Below, one piece after another: positions 23,678-32,235 of a stretch of 35,523 nucleotides of DNA. The stretch is from assembly GCA_025357915.1 (NCBI GenBank), contig JANYLH010000037.1, forward strand, positions 1 through 35,523. The letters run 5' to 3'. A model generated the notes under the pieces. It made no database searches. It was not told where the DNA came from and saw nothing but the letters and a program-made list of their open reading frames with translations. Each line of letters opens with the position of its first letter. Positions within the stretch are counted from its first letter, which is position 1. Made by a program: the position numbers and the translations under genes. The DNA comes from Gammaproteobacteria bacterium (GTDB lineage Bacteria; Pseudomonadota; Gammaproteobacteria; Steroidobacterales; Steroidobacteraceae).

Positions 23678-26092
23678 CTAGCTGCGCAGGCGCAGTCCCC
23701 GCGGGTCGTAGCAGGCCTCGAGACCGACCGCGGCCTGGCGTGTCACGCCCAGTATGTCGATCTCGAAGGCTTCGCCCTCGCGCGCCAGCGCCGCGGGCAC
23801 GTAGCCGGCCGCAAGGCTCTTGTCCACGCAATGACCGTAGGCGCCCGAGGTCACGTAGCCGACCGCGGCGCCGTCCTTGATGATTGATTCATAGCCCACC
23901 ACTTCGGCGTCCGCGTCCATGACCTCCATGACCACGAAGCGCCGTTTCGGACCGGACTCGCGTTCCGCCAGCGCCGCAGTACGGCCGGCAAAATCGGGCT
24001 TGCTGAAATCAACGTAGCGATCGAGGCCGGTCTCGCCCGGCGTGTAGTCGGGGCGAAAGTCCTTGTTGAAGGAACCGTAGCCCTTCTCCAGCCTGAGCGA
24101 AGAGAGCGCGCGGCCGCCGAAGAGCGTGAGGCCGAGCTCGTGCCCGGCGTCGCGCAGCTGGTCGTAAAGCGTAAGGAAGTAATCGGGCGTGGTCCAGATC
24201 TCGAAGCCCAACTCGCCGGTGAACCCGGCGCGCGTGAGGACGGCAGGCGCCATGCCCACCGCGGTTTCCCGGACATCGAACAGATGGAAGGCCGGGGCAG
24301 ACAGGTCGATGCGCACCAGCCGCTGCAGCAGTTCGCGCGCACGTGGGCCGGCAATCGACACGCCCGCGAGGGTCGAGGTGGCCGAGCGCACGTGCACGTC
24401 GGCGGGCGGCTCCGAGGCCCAGAACCAGCGCAGGTGAAATTCCTCAGCGAAACCCGAGCCGATGACGAGGAAGCGGTCTGCGGCGAGGCAGGCGATCGAC
24501 AGGTCGCCCACGATTCGACCGGCCTCGTTCAGCATCGGCGCGAGGCCCAACCTGCCCGGCCGCGGTATGCGGCTGGCGAACACGCGATCCAGCCAGGCGC
24601 GCGCTCCCCGGCCCGTGACTTCGTACTTGCCATAGTTGCTCGTCTCGTACAGGCCGACGCTGGCGCGCACCGCGCGGCACTCGGCGCGTACGATCGGAAA
24701 CGCTTCAGAGCGGCGGTAGCTCGGGGTCTCCAGTGGCGCGACTCCGGCAGGCGCGAACCACAGGGCGTTCTCGATGCCGAAGTTCGCGCCCATGACCGCC
24801 CCGGCCGCCACCAGCCGATCGTAGATCGGCGAGCGGCGCAGCGGCCGCCCCGCCGGCAGCTCTTCGTTCGGATAGGCCAGGCGGAAACGCCGCGCATAGT
24901 TCTCCGGTACCTTGACCGAGGTGTAGCGCGGCGTCGCGAAAGCGCCGAAGCGGGCCACGTCCATGGACAGGATGTCCTGTCCCGGATCGTTGTGCGCCAT
25001 CCAGCGCGAGAGCACGAGCCCGATGCCGCCGCCCTGGCTGAAGCCGGCCATCACGGCACAGGCCACCCAGTAATTGCGCAGTCCCCGCACCGGGCCTACC
25101 AGTGGATTACCGTCGGGGGCGAAGGTGAACGGACCGTTGATCGCCTTGCGGATGCCCGCGCGGCCGAGCGCCGGAAAATGCCGGAAGCCCACTTCGAAGT
25201 ATGGCGCCAGGCGTTCGAAGTCATCGGGCAGGAGCTGCATCGCGAAGTCGTCCGGAGTCTGCAGCGGCGACCAGACCACACCGTGCGGTTCGTAGGTGCC
25301 GATCAGTGCTCCGCCACGCTCCTGGCGCAGGTAGATCTCGCCCGCGTAGTCGGTGGTGTTGACGATTTCCTGCGCGCGGCCCCGCAGTTCGGGAATGTCC
25401 TCGGTCAGCAGGTAGTGATGCTCCATCGCCAGCACCGGGAGCTCGATGCCAACCATCCGGCCGATCTCGCGCGCCCACAGGCCCGCGCAATTGACCACAT
25501 GTTCGGCGTGCACGGTGCCTTTGTCGGTGACGAGGTCCCAGCTGCCATCTGGTCGCTGTGCCAGCGATTGCACGCGCGTGAAGCGCTCGACCGTGGCGCC
25601 GAGTGTACGCGCCGCCTTGACATAGGCTTGCGTGGTGCCCGAAGGATCGCAGTGTCCACCGTCGGCGCGCCACAGCGCACCGCAGAAATATTGCGGATCG
25701 ATGAGCGGGTTGAACTGCCGCGCCTCTTCGAGCGAAATCATCCTGGTTTCCATGCCCAGGTACCGCGCGCGCGAGCAGATGAGTCTCAGGCTGTCGAGTT
25801 CACCTGGGGTCGCGGCCAGCATCAACCCGCCGTTCGGGTGCAACCCGCAGGACTGTCCGGACAGCGCCTCGATCTCGCGGTAGAGATCAATCGTGTATTT
25901 CTGCAGCCGGGAGATGTTGGCCTCACCGTTGAAGGTATGCATGCCGCCCGCGGCATGCCAGGTCGAACCCGAGGTGAGTTCGCTTTTCTCGAGCAGCAGC
26001 ACGTCGGCCCAGCCGATCTTGGCGAGGTGATACAGCACGCTGGCGCCGACCACGCCGCCGCCGATGACCACGGCTCTCGCGCAAGTCTTCAT
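23678..26092 (-). CDS. Dimethylglycine/sarcosine dehydrogenase-like flavoprotein (DAO-FAO_M-GcvT), copy 2
   Basis: 804 residues from ATG 26092. It has the same architecture as copy 1 at 15534-17945: FAD motif VVIGGGVVGASVLYHL, GSTWHAAGG with His46 for covalent flavin, AGFSQGGGIGL, a central FAO_M segment and GcvT domains to the C-terminus. Length and motif positions match copy 1 almost residue for residue. It is the fifth gene of the sox operon: its ATG overlaps the soxG stop in an ATGA. That position next to sarcosine oxidase makes dimethylglycine to sarcosine the likely reaction, with the methyl going to tetrahydrofolate. An in-frame extension to 26176 lies inside soxG and is rejected. Confidence 0.9.
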   Translation of the reverse strand: MKTCARAVVIGGGVVGASVLYHLAKIGWADVLLLEKSELTSGSTWHAAGGMHTFNGEANISRLQKYTIDLYREIEALSGQSCGLHPNGGLMLAATPGELDSLRLICSRARYLGMETRMISLEEARQFNPLIDPQYFCGALWRADGGHCDPSGTTQAYVKAARTLGATVERFTRVQSLAQRPDGSWDLVTDKGTVHAEHVVNCAGLWAREIGRMVGIELPVLAMEHHYLLTEDIPELRGRAQEIVNTTDYAGEIYLRQERGGALIGTYEPHGVVWSPLQTPDDFAMQLLPDDFERLAPYFEVGFRHFPALGRAGIRKAINGPFTFAPDGNPLVGPVRGLRNYWVACAVMAGFSQGGGIGLVLSRWMAHNDPGQDILSMDVARFGAFATPRYTSVKVPENYARRFRLAYPNEELPAGRPLRRSPIYDRLVAAGAVMGANFGIENALWFAPAGVAPLETPSYRRSEAFPIVRAECRAVRASVGLYETSNYGKYEVTGRGARAWLDRVFASRIPRPGRLGLAPMLNEAGRIVGDLSIACLAADRFLVIGSGFAEEFHLRWFWASEPPADVHVRSATSTLAGVSIAGPRARELLQRLVRIDLSAPAFHLFDVRETAVGMAPAVLTRAGFTGELGFEIWTTPDYFLTLYDQLRDAGHELGLTLFGGRALSSLRLEKGYGSFNKDFRPDYTPGETGLDRYVDFSKPDFAGRTAALAERESGPKRRFVVMEVMDADAEVVGYESIIKDGAAVGYVTSGAYGHCVDKSLAAGYVPAALAREGEAFEIDILGVTRQAAVGLEACYDPRGLRLRS

Positions 26093-26691
26093 CCGGATTC
26101 GCTCCTGCACAGATCGGCCACGCTGATGATTGATTGTGGCATGAGCCCGAAGGGTTTCGCCGCCGCGGCGAGCCATTCGCGAAAATGCCGGGCGGTACTC
26201 GCGCTCGTCAGCAGCAGCAGGCCGGAAGGCACCGCCGCAAGAATTACCGGGACCTGCGCCATGATCGTGGCTGCGGCAAGCCCCACCGGAAACAGCAGCG
26301 GGTCGAGATCGAGCCGGCAGCCGCGGGCGAGCACTTCGCGGCTACGCGGGCCGGCCAGGAGCAGCGTCGCCCAGGCCGACGACTGATCGACCGCGGCGCC
26401 CGCTTGCGCGGCGGATTCCCACCAATCCACGCGGTCCGGGCCTGACGCGGCCGGCGCCGGCGGCGCGAGCAGCAGCAACCAGCGGTCCGGGCGGACGCAC
26501 AGCGCCAGGCGGTCCGAGCTGTAGGCGATGCGGCCGAAGGTCGGGAGTTCGATACCACGGCCGCGTGCGATTTCGACAAGTTCACCCGCCCTGCCCGGTC
26601 GCGCGATGATCTCGACCACGCCCATCGTGCATTCGTCGACCCGGACGCCGGGGAGCTCAGCGGGGCTGCCCGGGTATTCAGGACCGGACAC
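26089..26691 (-). CDS. soxG: Sarcosine oxidase, gamma subunit
   Basis: 200 residues from GTG 26691. GGAG 7 bases upstream (26699-26702) supports this start, which overlaps the end of soxA by 14 bases. The protein is the small GcvT-like gamma subunit: VEIIARPG near the N-terminus, DRWLLL, DQSSAWATLLLAGPRSREVLARGC and LLFP in the middle, HFREWL at the end. The order soxB-D-A-G is the standard one for the heterotetrameric enzyme. The gamma subunit has no known catalytic residues and helps assembly. Its stop overlaps the start of the next gene (ATGA). Confidence 0.88.
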   Translation of the reverse strand: MSGPEYPGSPAELPGVRVDECTMGVVEIIARPGRAGELVEIARGRGIELPTFGRIAYSSDRLALCVRPDRWLLLLAPPAPAASGPDRVDWWESAAQAGAAVDQSSAWATLLLAGPRSREVLARGCRLDLDPLLFPVGLAAATIMAQVPVILAAVPSGLLLLTSASTARHFREWLAAAAKPFGLMPQSIISVADLCRSESG

Positions 26692-29632
26692 GTTGGTTCT
26701 CCGGATCGAGCATGTGCGGGCTGAGGATTTCAACCTCCGTGTGTTCATCGTGAATGGGCGAGGTGGCGAGCAGCCGCGTGCCGATGCGCTGTCGCCCCCT
26801 CGCCAGCAGCGCCAGGCCCACCCAACCGTCGAGCGCCACGGCGGGCGTCGAAGAGGTCACATAACCCAGGCTTGCGCCGCGCTCACTCGCGTCGATCAGC
26901 TGGGTACCGTTGCGCAATCGCCCGGCAGGATCGACGGGTCGCAAGCCGACGAGCTGCAGCCGGTCCGGCGCCGCAAGTCCCGGGCGGCCCGCTAGCGTGC
27001 GGCCGATGAAGTCACCGTTTCTCTTCAGCAGGCGCTGAAACCCGAGATCCCCGGCGCTGGTGTTGCCATTGAGTTCGGCCCCGGTCACGTGCCCCTTTTC
27101 AATTCGTAAAGTATTGAGTGCATCGAGGCCATAGGGCCGGATGCCGCAAGGCTTGCCAGCCTCGAGCAGCGCCACCCAGGCCGCTCGTGCAGCGCGCGCG
27201 GGCACGGCGAGCTCGTACGCCAGCTCACCCGAAAAGGAAATGCGGAATACGCGGCCCGCGATGCCGCCGATTCGCGCCTCGGCCACGGCCATGAACGGAA
27301 ACGCGTCAGCGCAGAGGTCCGCAGCGGAAACCACGGCTGCGACCACCTCACGCGCACGCGGCCCGGCGACGGCGAACTGCGCCCAGTGCTCGCTGACATC
27401 CGTGAGCACCACATCGAACTGCGGGCAAGTTGCCTGCAGGTGAAACTCCATGTGTTCGAGCACCGCAGCGCTGTTGGCCGTGGTGGTCGTGACCAGGAAA
27501 TGCTGCGGGCCGAGGCGCGAGGTCGTGCCGTCATCGAGCAGCATCCCGTCTTCGCGCAGCATGATGCCGTAGCGCGCCCGGCCGACGGGGAGTGTGGAGA
27601 ACGTATTCGCGTAGATGAAATCGAGGAACCGCGCGGCATCCGGCCCCTGCACGTCGATCTTGCCCAGGGTTGAAACATCGGTAATGCCCACGGCGCGGCG
27701 GACGTTGCCGGCCTCGGCGAGCACGGGTTCCCAGCCGCCCTGGCGCGCGTAGACGAGCGGCCGGAGCCACAGCCCGACCGGGACGAAGGTCGCTCCCGCC
27801 GATTCGTGCCAGTCGTGCAGGGGCAGGCGGCGCTTTGGCTTGAAGTGCTGGCCCGTCTCGCCGCCGGCCAGCGCGGCCAGCGGAACCGGTTGCGAGTACG
27901 GGCGCGGCCTTGACAGACCCACCGTGGCCAGCGGCATGCCGCGCGCCTCGGCGAGCACGGCGCTGCCAACCAGGCCGCCACTGCGCCCCTGGTCGGTGCC
28001 CATGCCGTGGGTGGTGTAGCGTTTCATGTGCTCGACATGCTCATAGCCCTCGCGCGAGGCGAGCCGCACGTCCTCTGCCGTCACATCGTTCTGCAGATCC
28101 ACGAAGGCCTTGCCGCGGCAGCGCACTTCCCATAGCGCGCTGATCGGCGTGGCCTCGGGATCAGGCGGCAGTTCCGCTTCAGCATCCGCATCGGCACCCG
28201 CAACGCGCACGGCGCAGTCCAGTTGCGCGGCGATTACACGTGCGGCCGCCCGACCGTCATGCGCCGCCGCCGCGAGACCGCAGTGGCCGCGTGCGGCACC
28301 CGCTGCCTGGCCCAGGTCGGGCGAAAGCTCTGGCACGAACCCGGCGATCGACTCCTCCCAGCGCAAGGCGGCGCCCAGCTGGCTGGCCAGCGCGGTCGCG
28401 GGCGAATATCCGCCGGACATGAGCAGACAATCGGCTTCAAGCTTGTGCCGCTGGCCGCCTGCGCGAGCGGCCCATCCGAGCCCGCGAACCTCATGGCGAC
28501 CGTAGACTTTCTCGACGACGGCTCCGGCGTGGACTTCGATGCCCATGTCCCGGGCACGGTCGGCCGCAAGGGAGCGCGGCCGCGAGTCGATGACGCCAGC
28601 GCAGCAGATGCCGGCTGCCGTGAGCGCATAAACCGATTCGTAGGCTTCATCATTGTTGAGGAAAAAGGCCGGGCGACGCCCAACCGCAACGCCGTAGCGG
28701 CGCAGGTACGCAAGCGCGGCGCCGGCCAGCATGACTCCCGGCCGATCATTGCCCGGAAAAGCGATCAGCCGCTCGTGTGCACCATTGGCGAACAGCACGC
28801 GCCGCGCCCGAATGACGCGCAAGCGCTCGCGCATGCCGCCAAACGCCGCGGATTCCGCGGGGTCGAGGGTCTGGATGGCGGCATAAACACCGTGTCCGTA
28901 AGCGCCGCTCACCGTGGTCCCGGGCAGGCGCCGTACGGCGGCGGTACGCGCGAGTTGCGCGCACACCGACTCGCGCCAGCGGGTCCAGCGGGCATCGAGC
29001 AGCGTGCCTCCGCCCAGGACGGTGTCCTGATCGGCCAACAGGACCCGCAACCCGGTGGCGCCGAGGACCTGCGCGGCCGCCAACCCTGCGGCGCCGGCGC
29101 CGACTACGAGTACGTCGGCGTGATCGTGCACACTCTCCGCTGGCGTCGCGTGAGCGGGCACAATGGCATCCAGCCGCCCGAGTCCGGCAGCGCGCCGGAT
29201 CAGGGGCTCGTATACACGTTCCCATGCCCAGCCGGGTGCCATGAAAGTCTTGTAGTAAAAACCGGCCGGCAGAAAGCGCGCCATCAGGTTGTTGATCGCC
29301 AGTACATCGACTCTGAGCGAGGGCCGGCGATTCTGGCTTTCTGTTGCCAGGCCTTGGAATAAAGCGAGCGTCGTGGCGAGTTGATTGGGCTCGCGCCCGT
29401 GAGCTCCAATGACATCGACCAGAGCGCAGGGCTCGTCCGGCCCCGCCGTCACGATGCCCCGCGGCCGGTGGTACTTGAAGCTCCGCCCGACGAGCCGTAC
29501 GCCGTTGGCGAGCAGCGCCGAGGCAAGCGTATCGCCGGAAAAGCCCTGCATGCGGCGCCCATCGAAACTGAATTGGACGGATCGCGTCGCGTCGACTCCC
29601 CAACCGCCCACAATGCGTGCCGGGCCACGCAT
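26678..29632 (-). CDS. soxA: Sarcosine oxidase, alpha subunit
   Basis: 984 residues, the normal size. N-terminal ferredoxin-like domain (VQFSFDGRRMQGFSGDTLASALLANG and the KYHRPRG motif), an NAD-binding domain (VLVVGAGAAGLAAAQVLG near 175-192), then C-terminal GcvT-type folate domains (LGKIDVQGPDAARFLDFIYAN, ELNGNTSAGDLGF). In the complex it binds NAD+ and tetrahydrofolate and receives the methylene from sarcosine oxidation as 5,10-methylene-tetrahydrofolate. The ATG shares one base with the soxD stop (TGATG), and soxG starts inside its 3' end. The tight packing implies coupled translation of the subunits. Confidence 0.94.
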   Translation of the reverse strand: MRGPARIVGGWGVDATRSVQFSFDGRRMQGFSGDTLASALLANGVRLVGRSFKYHRPRGIVTAGPDEPCALVDVIGAHGREPNQLATTLALFQGLATESQNRRPSLRVDVLAINNLMARFLPAGFYYKTFMAPGWAWERVYEPLIRRAAGLGRLDAIVPAHATPAESVHDHADVLVVGAGAAGLAAAQVLGATGLRVLLADQDTVLGGGTLLDARWTRWRESVCAQLARTAAVRRLPGTTVSGAYGHGVYAAIQTLDPAESAAFGGMRERLRVIRARRVLFANGAHERLIAFPGNDRPGVMLAGAALAYLRRYGVAVGRRPAFFLNNDEAYESVYALTAAGICCAGVIDSRPRSLAADRARDMGIEVHAGAVVEKVYGRHEVRGLGWAARAGGQRHKLEADCLLMSGGYSPATALASQLGAALRWEESIAGFVPELSPDLGQAAGAARGHCGLAAAAHDGRAAARVIAAQLDCAVRVAGADADAEAELPPDPEATPISALWEVRCRGKAFVDLQNDVTAEDVRLASREGYEHVEHMKRYTTHGMGTDQGRSGGLVGSAVLAEARGMPLATVGLSRPRPYSQPVPLAALAGGETGQHFKPKRRLPLHDWHESAGATFVPVGLWLRPLVYARQGGWEPVLAEAGNVRRAVGITDVSTLGKIDVQGPDAARFLDFIYANTFSTLPVGRARYGIMLREDGMLLDDGTTSRLGPQHFLVTTTTANSAAVLEHMEFHLQATCPQFDVVLTDVSEHWAQFAVAGPRAREVVAAVVSAADLCADAFPFMAVAEARIGGIAGRVFRISFSGELAYELAVPARAARAAWVALLEAGKPCGIRPYGLDALNTLRIEKGHVTGAELNGNTSAGDLGFQRLLKRNGDFIGRTLAGRPGLAAPDRLQLVGLRPVDPAGRLRNGTQLIDASERGASLGYVTSSTPAVALDGWVGLALLARGRQRIGTRLLATSPIHDEHTEVEILSPHMLDPENQRVRS

Positions 29633-29916
29633 CAGCGCGCGGCTGCCGGCCGCGCTGACAACGCCTCGGCGCTGTCGCGGACCGAGCGGATTTCGTGCGT
29701 CAGCGTATGACGCTCGATCTCAAGCAACCGTCGACAGCCGCCGGTGTGCAGCCACCACTCGAGATGCCAATCGCGGCGATTGTCGCGTTCGTAAACGTAG
29801 CTAAAAAATGCGTCGACTCCGCCATCGCCTGCCGGACGGATTGCCGTGGCATCGCCCCGATAACGGAATTCGATCTCGTCGCGCAGACCGCACCAGGGAC
29901 AGGGGATCCTGAGCAT
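29632..29916 (-). CDS. soxD: Sarcosine oxidase, delta subunit
   Basis: 94 residues from ATG 29916, the usual length. IPCPWCGLRDEIEF at the N-terminus gives the first two zinc-binding Cys, and GGCRRLLEIERHT further on the third; WHLEWWLHT is typical of SoxD. The subunit binds zinc and has a structural role. It sits between soxB (14 bases upstream) and soxA (one shared base). In-frame sequence upstream to 30183 lies inside soxB and is not used. Confidence 0.92.
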   Translation of the reverse strand: MLRIPCPWCGLRDEIEFRYRGDATAIRPAGDGGVDAFFSYVYERDNRRDWHLEWWLHTGGCRRLLEIERHTLTHEIRSVRDSAEALSARPAAAR

Positions 29917-29930
29917 GCAACGGCCGCCGG

Positions 29931-31238
29931 TCAGTGCGCGTAGGGAAACGGGCCGAGGCCGCGCTCGTCGACCGTGCGTCCGGCCGCGAAACGTTCGAGC
30001 GCCAGGTGCGCGGCCAGCGGGTGCGGTGTACCGCACGCGATCAGGTGCGCCGTCGCCATGCCGCCCGCCGGTATCGCCTTGAAGCCGCCGTAGCACCAGC
30101 CGCCATTGAGGATCAGTCCGTCGAGTGGCGTACGCGATATCAGCGGCGAACCGTCCATGCTCATGTCGACCACGCCGCCCCATTGCCGCAACACCCTGAG
30201 CCGCGCCAGAGCGGGCATCAGCGTCAGCGCCGCTGCGGCCACCTCTTCCGCCATCGGCAGCGTGCCACGCTGGGCGTAGCTGTTGTAGCCGTCTATGGCG
30301 CCGCCGTACACCAGGCCACCGCGATCCGACTGGCTGACGTAGAAATGCCCGGCCCCGTAGGTGAGCACAACGTCCAGCAGGGGCTTGACGCTTTCCGTCA
30401 CGAAGGCCTGCAGTACATGGCTCTCGATTGGCAAGCGGAGCCCCGCCATCGCCGCCAGGTGCGAGGAGTGGCCGGCCACGGCAAGGCAGACCGTATCCGC
30501 GGCAATGGCGCCACGCGTGGTCTCGACGCCGATCACGCGCTTGCCATCACGGTGGATACCCGTGACCTCGCGGTTCTCGATGATATCGACGCCCGCTGCC
30601 GACGCCGCCCGCGCGTAACCCCAGGCCACGGCGTCATGTCGCACCGTGCCGCCACGGCGTTGCAGGAACCCACCCAGCACGGGGTAGCGGCCATTGTCGA
30701 GATCGACGAGCGGCACCAGCGCCCGCACCGCCCCACGGCTCACCGCTTCGGCGTCGACACCCAGGAGCCGCATCTGGTTGGCGCGGCGCGTGAACAGATC
30801 GCGTTGCGCCTCGGTGTGAAACAGGTTGAGCGTACCGCGCTGGCTGACCATGGCGTTGAAATTCAGCCGCCGCTCGAGGCCTGCCCACAGCCTGAGCGAG
30901 TAATCGTAGAAGCGCACGTTCTCGGGGCGGAAATAGTTGGAGCGGATGATGGTGGTGTTGCGCCCGACGTTGCCCAGTCCGATTGGCCCGCGTTCCACGA
31001 CTGCGACATCCGTGATGCCGAACTCGCTGGCCAGGTAATACGCCGTGGCCAGGCCCTGCCCGCCGCCGCCGACCACGACCACGCGGTAGCGCGGTCGAGG
31101 CGTCGCCTTCGCCCAGGCCTGGGGCCAGCCGCGCTGGCCGGTGAGGCCCTCGAGAAACAGGCGCCAGCCCGAATAGCGGCCGGCGGACTGGCGCGCGTCA
31201 CGCGCAGGTTGCAGGCTGGAGGTCGCGGTTGCGTTCAT
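29931..31238 (-). CDS. soxB: Sarcosine oxidase, beta subunit
   Basis: 435 residues. A FAD-binding domain begins after a 50-residue lead (VVVVGGGGQGLATAYYLA, 53-70, then VERGPIGLGNVGRNTTIIRSNY). RGGTVRHDAVAWG contains His201, at the place where the beta subunit carries covalent FMN. WGGVVDMSMDGSPLI and LNGGWCYGGFKAIPAGG close the C-terminal part. The subunit oxidises sarcosine to glycine and a methylene passed to folate in SoxA, with oxygen as acceptor. It is the first gene of the soxBDAG plus dimethylglycine dehydrogenase operon and diverges from the betaine importer genes. The folate- and formaldehyde-handling genes often found beside sox operons are not in this window. Confidence 0.94.
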   Translation of the reverse strand: MNATATSSLQPARDARQSAGRYSGWRLFLEGLTGQRGWPQAWAKATPRPRYRVVVVGGGGQGLATAYYLASEFGITDVAVVERGPIGLGNVGRNTTIIRSNYFRPENVRFYDYSLRLWAGLERRLNFNAMVSQRGTLNLFHTEAQRDLFTRRANQMRLLGVDAEAVSRGAVRALVPLVDLDNGRYPVLGGFLQRRGGTVRHDAVAWGYARAASAAGVDIIENREVTGIHRDGKRVIGVETTRGAIAADTVCLAVAGHSSHLAAMAGLRLPIESHVLQAFVTESVKPLLDVVLTYGAGHFYVSQSDRGGLVYGGAIDGYNSYAQRGTLPMAEEVAAAALTLMPALARLRVLRQWGGVVDMSMDGSPLISRTPLDGLILNGGWCYGGFKAIPAGGMATAHLIACGTPHPLAAHLALERFAAGRTVDERGLGPFPYAH

Positions 31239-31323
31239 GGGTGCTGACCATAATAAAGCCTAATGCGAACGGCGACACGCCGCGGGGCTTGACGCAGGGG
31301 GCAGCAACCGACAACGTAACGCG
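31239..31323. promoter_or_regulatory. Divergent promoter region between soxB and yehZ
   Basis: These 85 bases separate catabolic and import operons. On the plus strand TTGACG (31289) is a good -35 box for the importer, but no clear -10 follows. On the minus strand TTTATTATG lies just before soxB and could be a -10 box, giving a very short leader. A shared regulator binding here would couple uptake to sarcosine oxidation; no site is identifiable. Confidence 0.4.
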
Positions 31324-32235
31324 ATGAGCCGCATACTGAAGTGGTTACTGGCAAGCGTCGGCCTGGCATTCTTTGCCGTCGCGCCGCTCAACGCCGCTGT
31401 CGTCGTCTCCTCAAAGCTGTCGAGCGAGTCGGCGATGATCGGCCAGATGATCCGCCTGATGCTGGACGCGCGCGGCGTCCCGACCGTCGACCGCATGACG
31501 CTCGGCGCGACCCCGGTGGTGCGCAAGGCGCTGCTTGAGGGCGAGATCGACCTTTATATCGAGTACACGGGCAACGCTGGCTTCTTCTTTAACGTGGCGA
31601 ACGATCCTGCCTGGAAGGACCTGCAGCAAGGCTACGCGCTGGGTGCCCGGCTCGACTATGCCGCCAACCGGATCGTGTGGCTCACGCCCGCGAACGCCAG
31701 CAATGCCTGGGCACTGGCCGTGCGGAGCGACGTGGCCGCAAGCAATCACCTGAAGACCATGAGCGACTTCGCGCGCTGGGTCAACGCTGGCGGCCCTGTG
31801 GTTCTGGCTTGCTCGGCCGAATTCGCCAACGCCGGTACGCTGCGCTCCCTCGAGAAGACCTATGGCTTCAGGATGCGTCCCAACCAGCTGATCGTGCTCG
31901 CGGGCGGTGAGACCTCGGCAACGATTGGCGCCGCGGCGGCCCGCACCAACGACATCAACACCGCCATGGTGTACGGGACGGACGGCGGCATCGTCGCGGC
32001 GCAGCTCGTATTGCTGGAGGATGACCGGCACAACCAGCCCATCTACGCGCCGGTCCCCATCGTGCGCGAAGCCGTGCTCAGGGCGTATCCGCAATTGACG
32101 GGCATCATCAAGCCCTTGATGGCGAGTCTGGACAGCGACACGCTGCGCAGGCTCAACGCGCGGGTGCAGATCGACGGCGAATCGGCGCAGGTTGTCGCCG
32201 CGGATTACCTGCGCGCGCAGGGATTCGTGCAATAG
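31324..32235 (+). CDS. yehZ: Betaine/choline-type ABC importer, substrate-binding protein (YehZ/OsmF-like)
   Basis: 303 residues, close to E. coli YehZ in length. The N-terminal signal peptide ends near LNAAVVV. Characteristic blocks are ATPVVRKALLEGEIDLYIEYTGN, split across the ligand cleft, FFFNVANDPAWKDLQQGY, RIVWLTPA, LAGGETSATIGAAA and QPIYAPVPIVREAVLRAYPQ, all with counterparts in E. coli YehZ. The protein is exported to the periplasm and would capture a quaternary amine such as glycine betaine or carnitine. It opens a four-gene importer operon with no spacing to the next gene. The ligand is not fixed by the sequence. No strong ribosome site precedes its ATG. Confidence 0.9.
   Translation: MSRILKWLLASVGLAFFAVAPLNAAVVVSSKLSSESAMIGQMIRLMLDARGVPTVDRMTLGATPVVRKALLEGEIDLYIEYTGNAGFFFNVANDPAWKDLQQGYALGARLDYAANRIVWLTPANASNAWALAVRSDVAASNHLKTMSDFARWVNAGGPVVLACSAEFANAGTLRSLEKTYGFRMRPNQLIVLAGGETSATIGAAAARTNDINTAMVYGTDGGIVAAQLVLLEDDRHNQPIYAPVPIVREAVLRAYPQLTGIIKPLMASLDSDTLRRLNARVQIDGESAQVVAADYLRAQGFVQ

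Noticed and set aside
26092-26176. N-terminal extension of the second dimethylglycine-dehydrogenase-like protein
   Set aside because: It lies inside soxG in another frame; the ATG at 26092 gives the same start (MKT) and length as the paralogue.
24140-26386. 748-residue open frame on the plus strand opposite the second dimethylglycine-dehydrogenase-like gene
   Set aside because: Its composition (Arg, His, Gly, Ala rich) is that of an antisense shadow in GC-rich DNA; the minus-strand frame has clear family motifs throughout.
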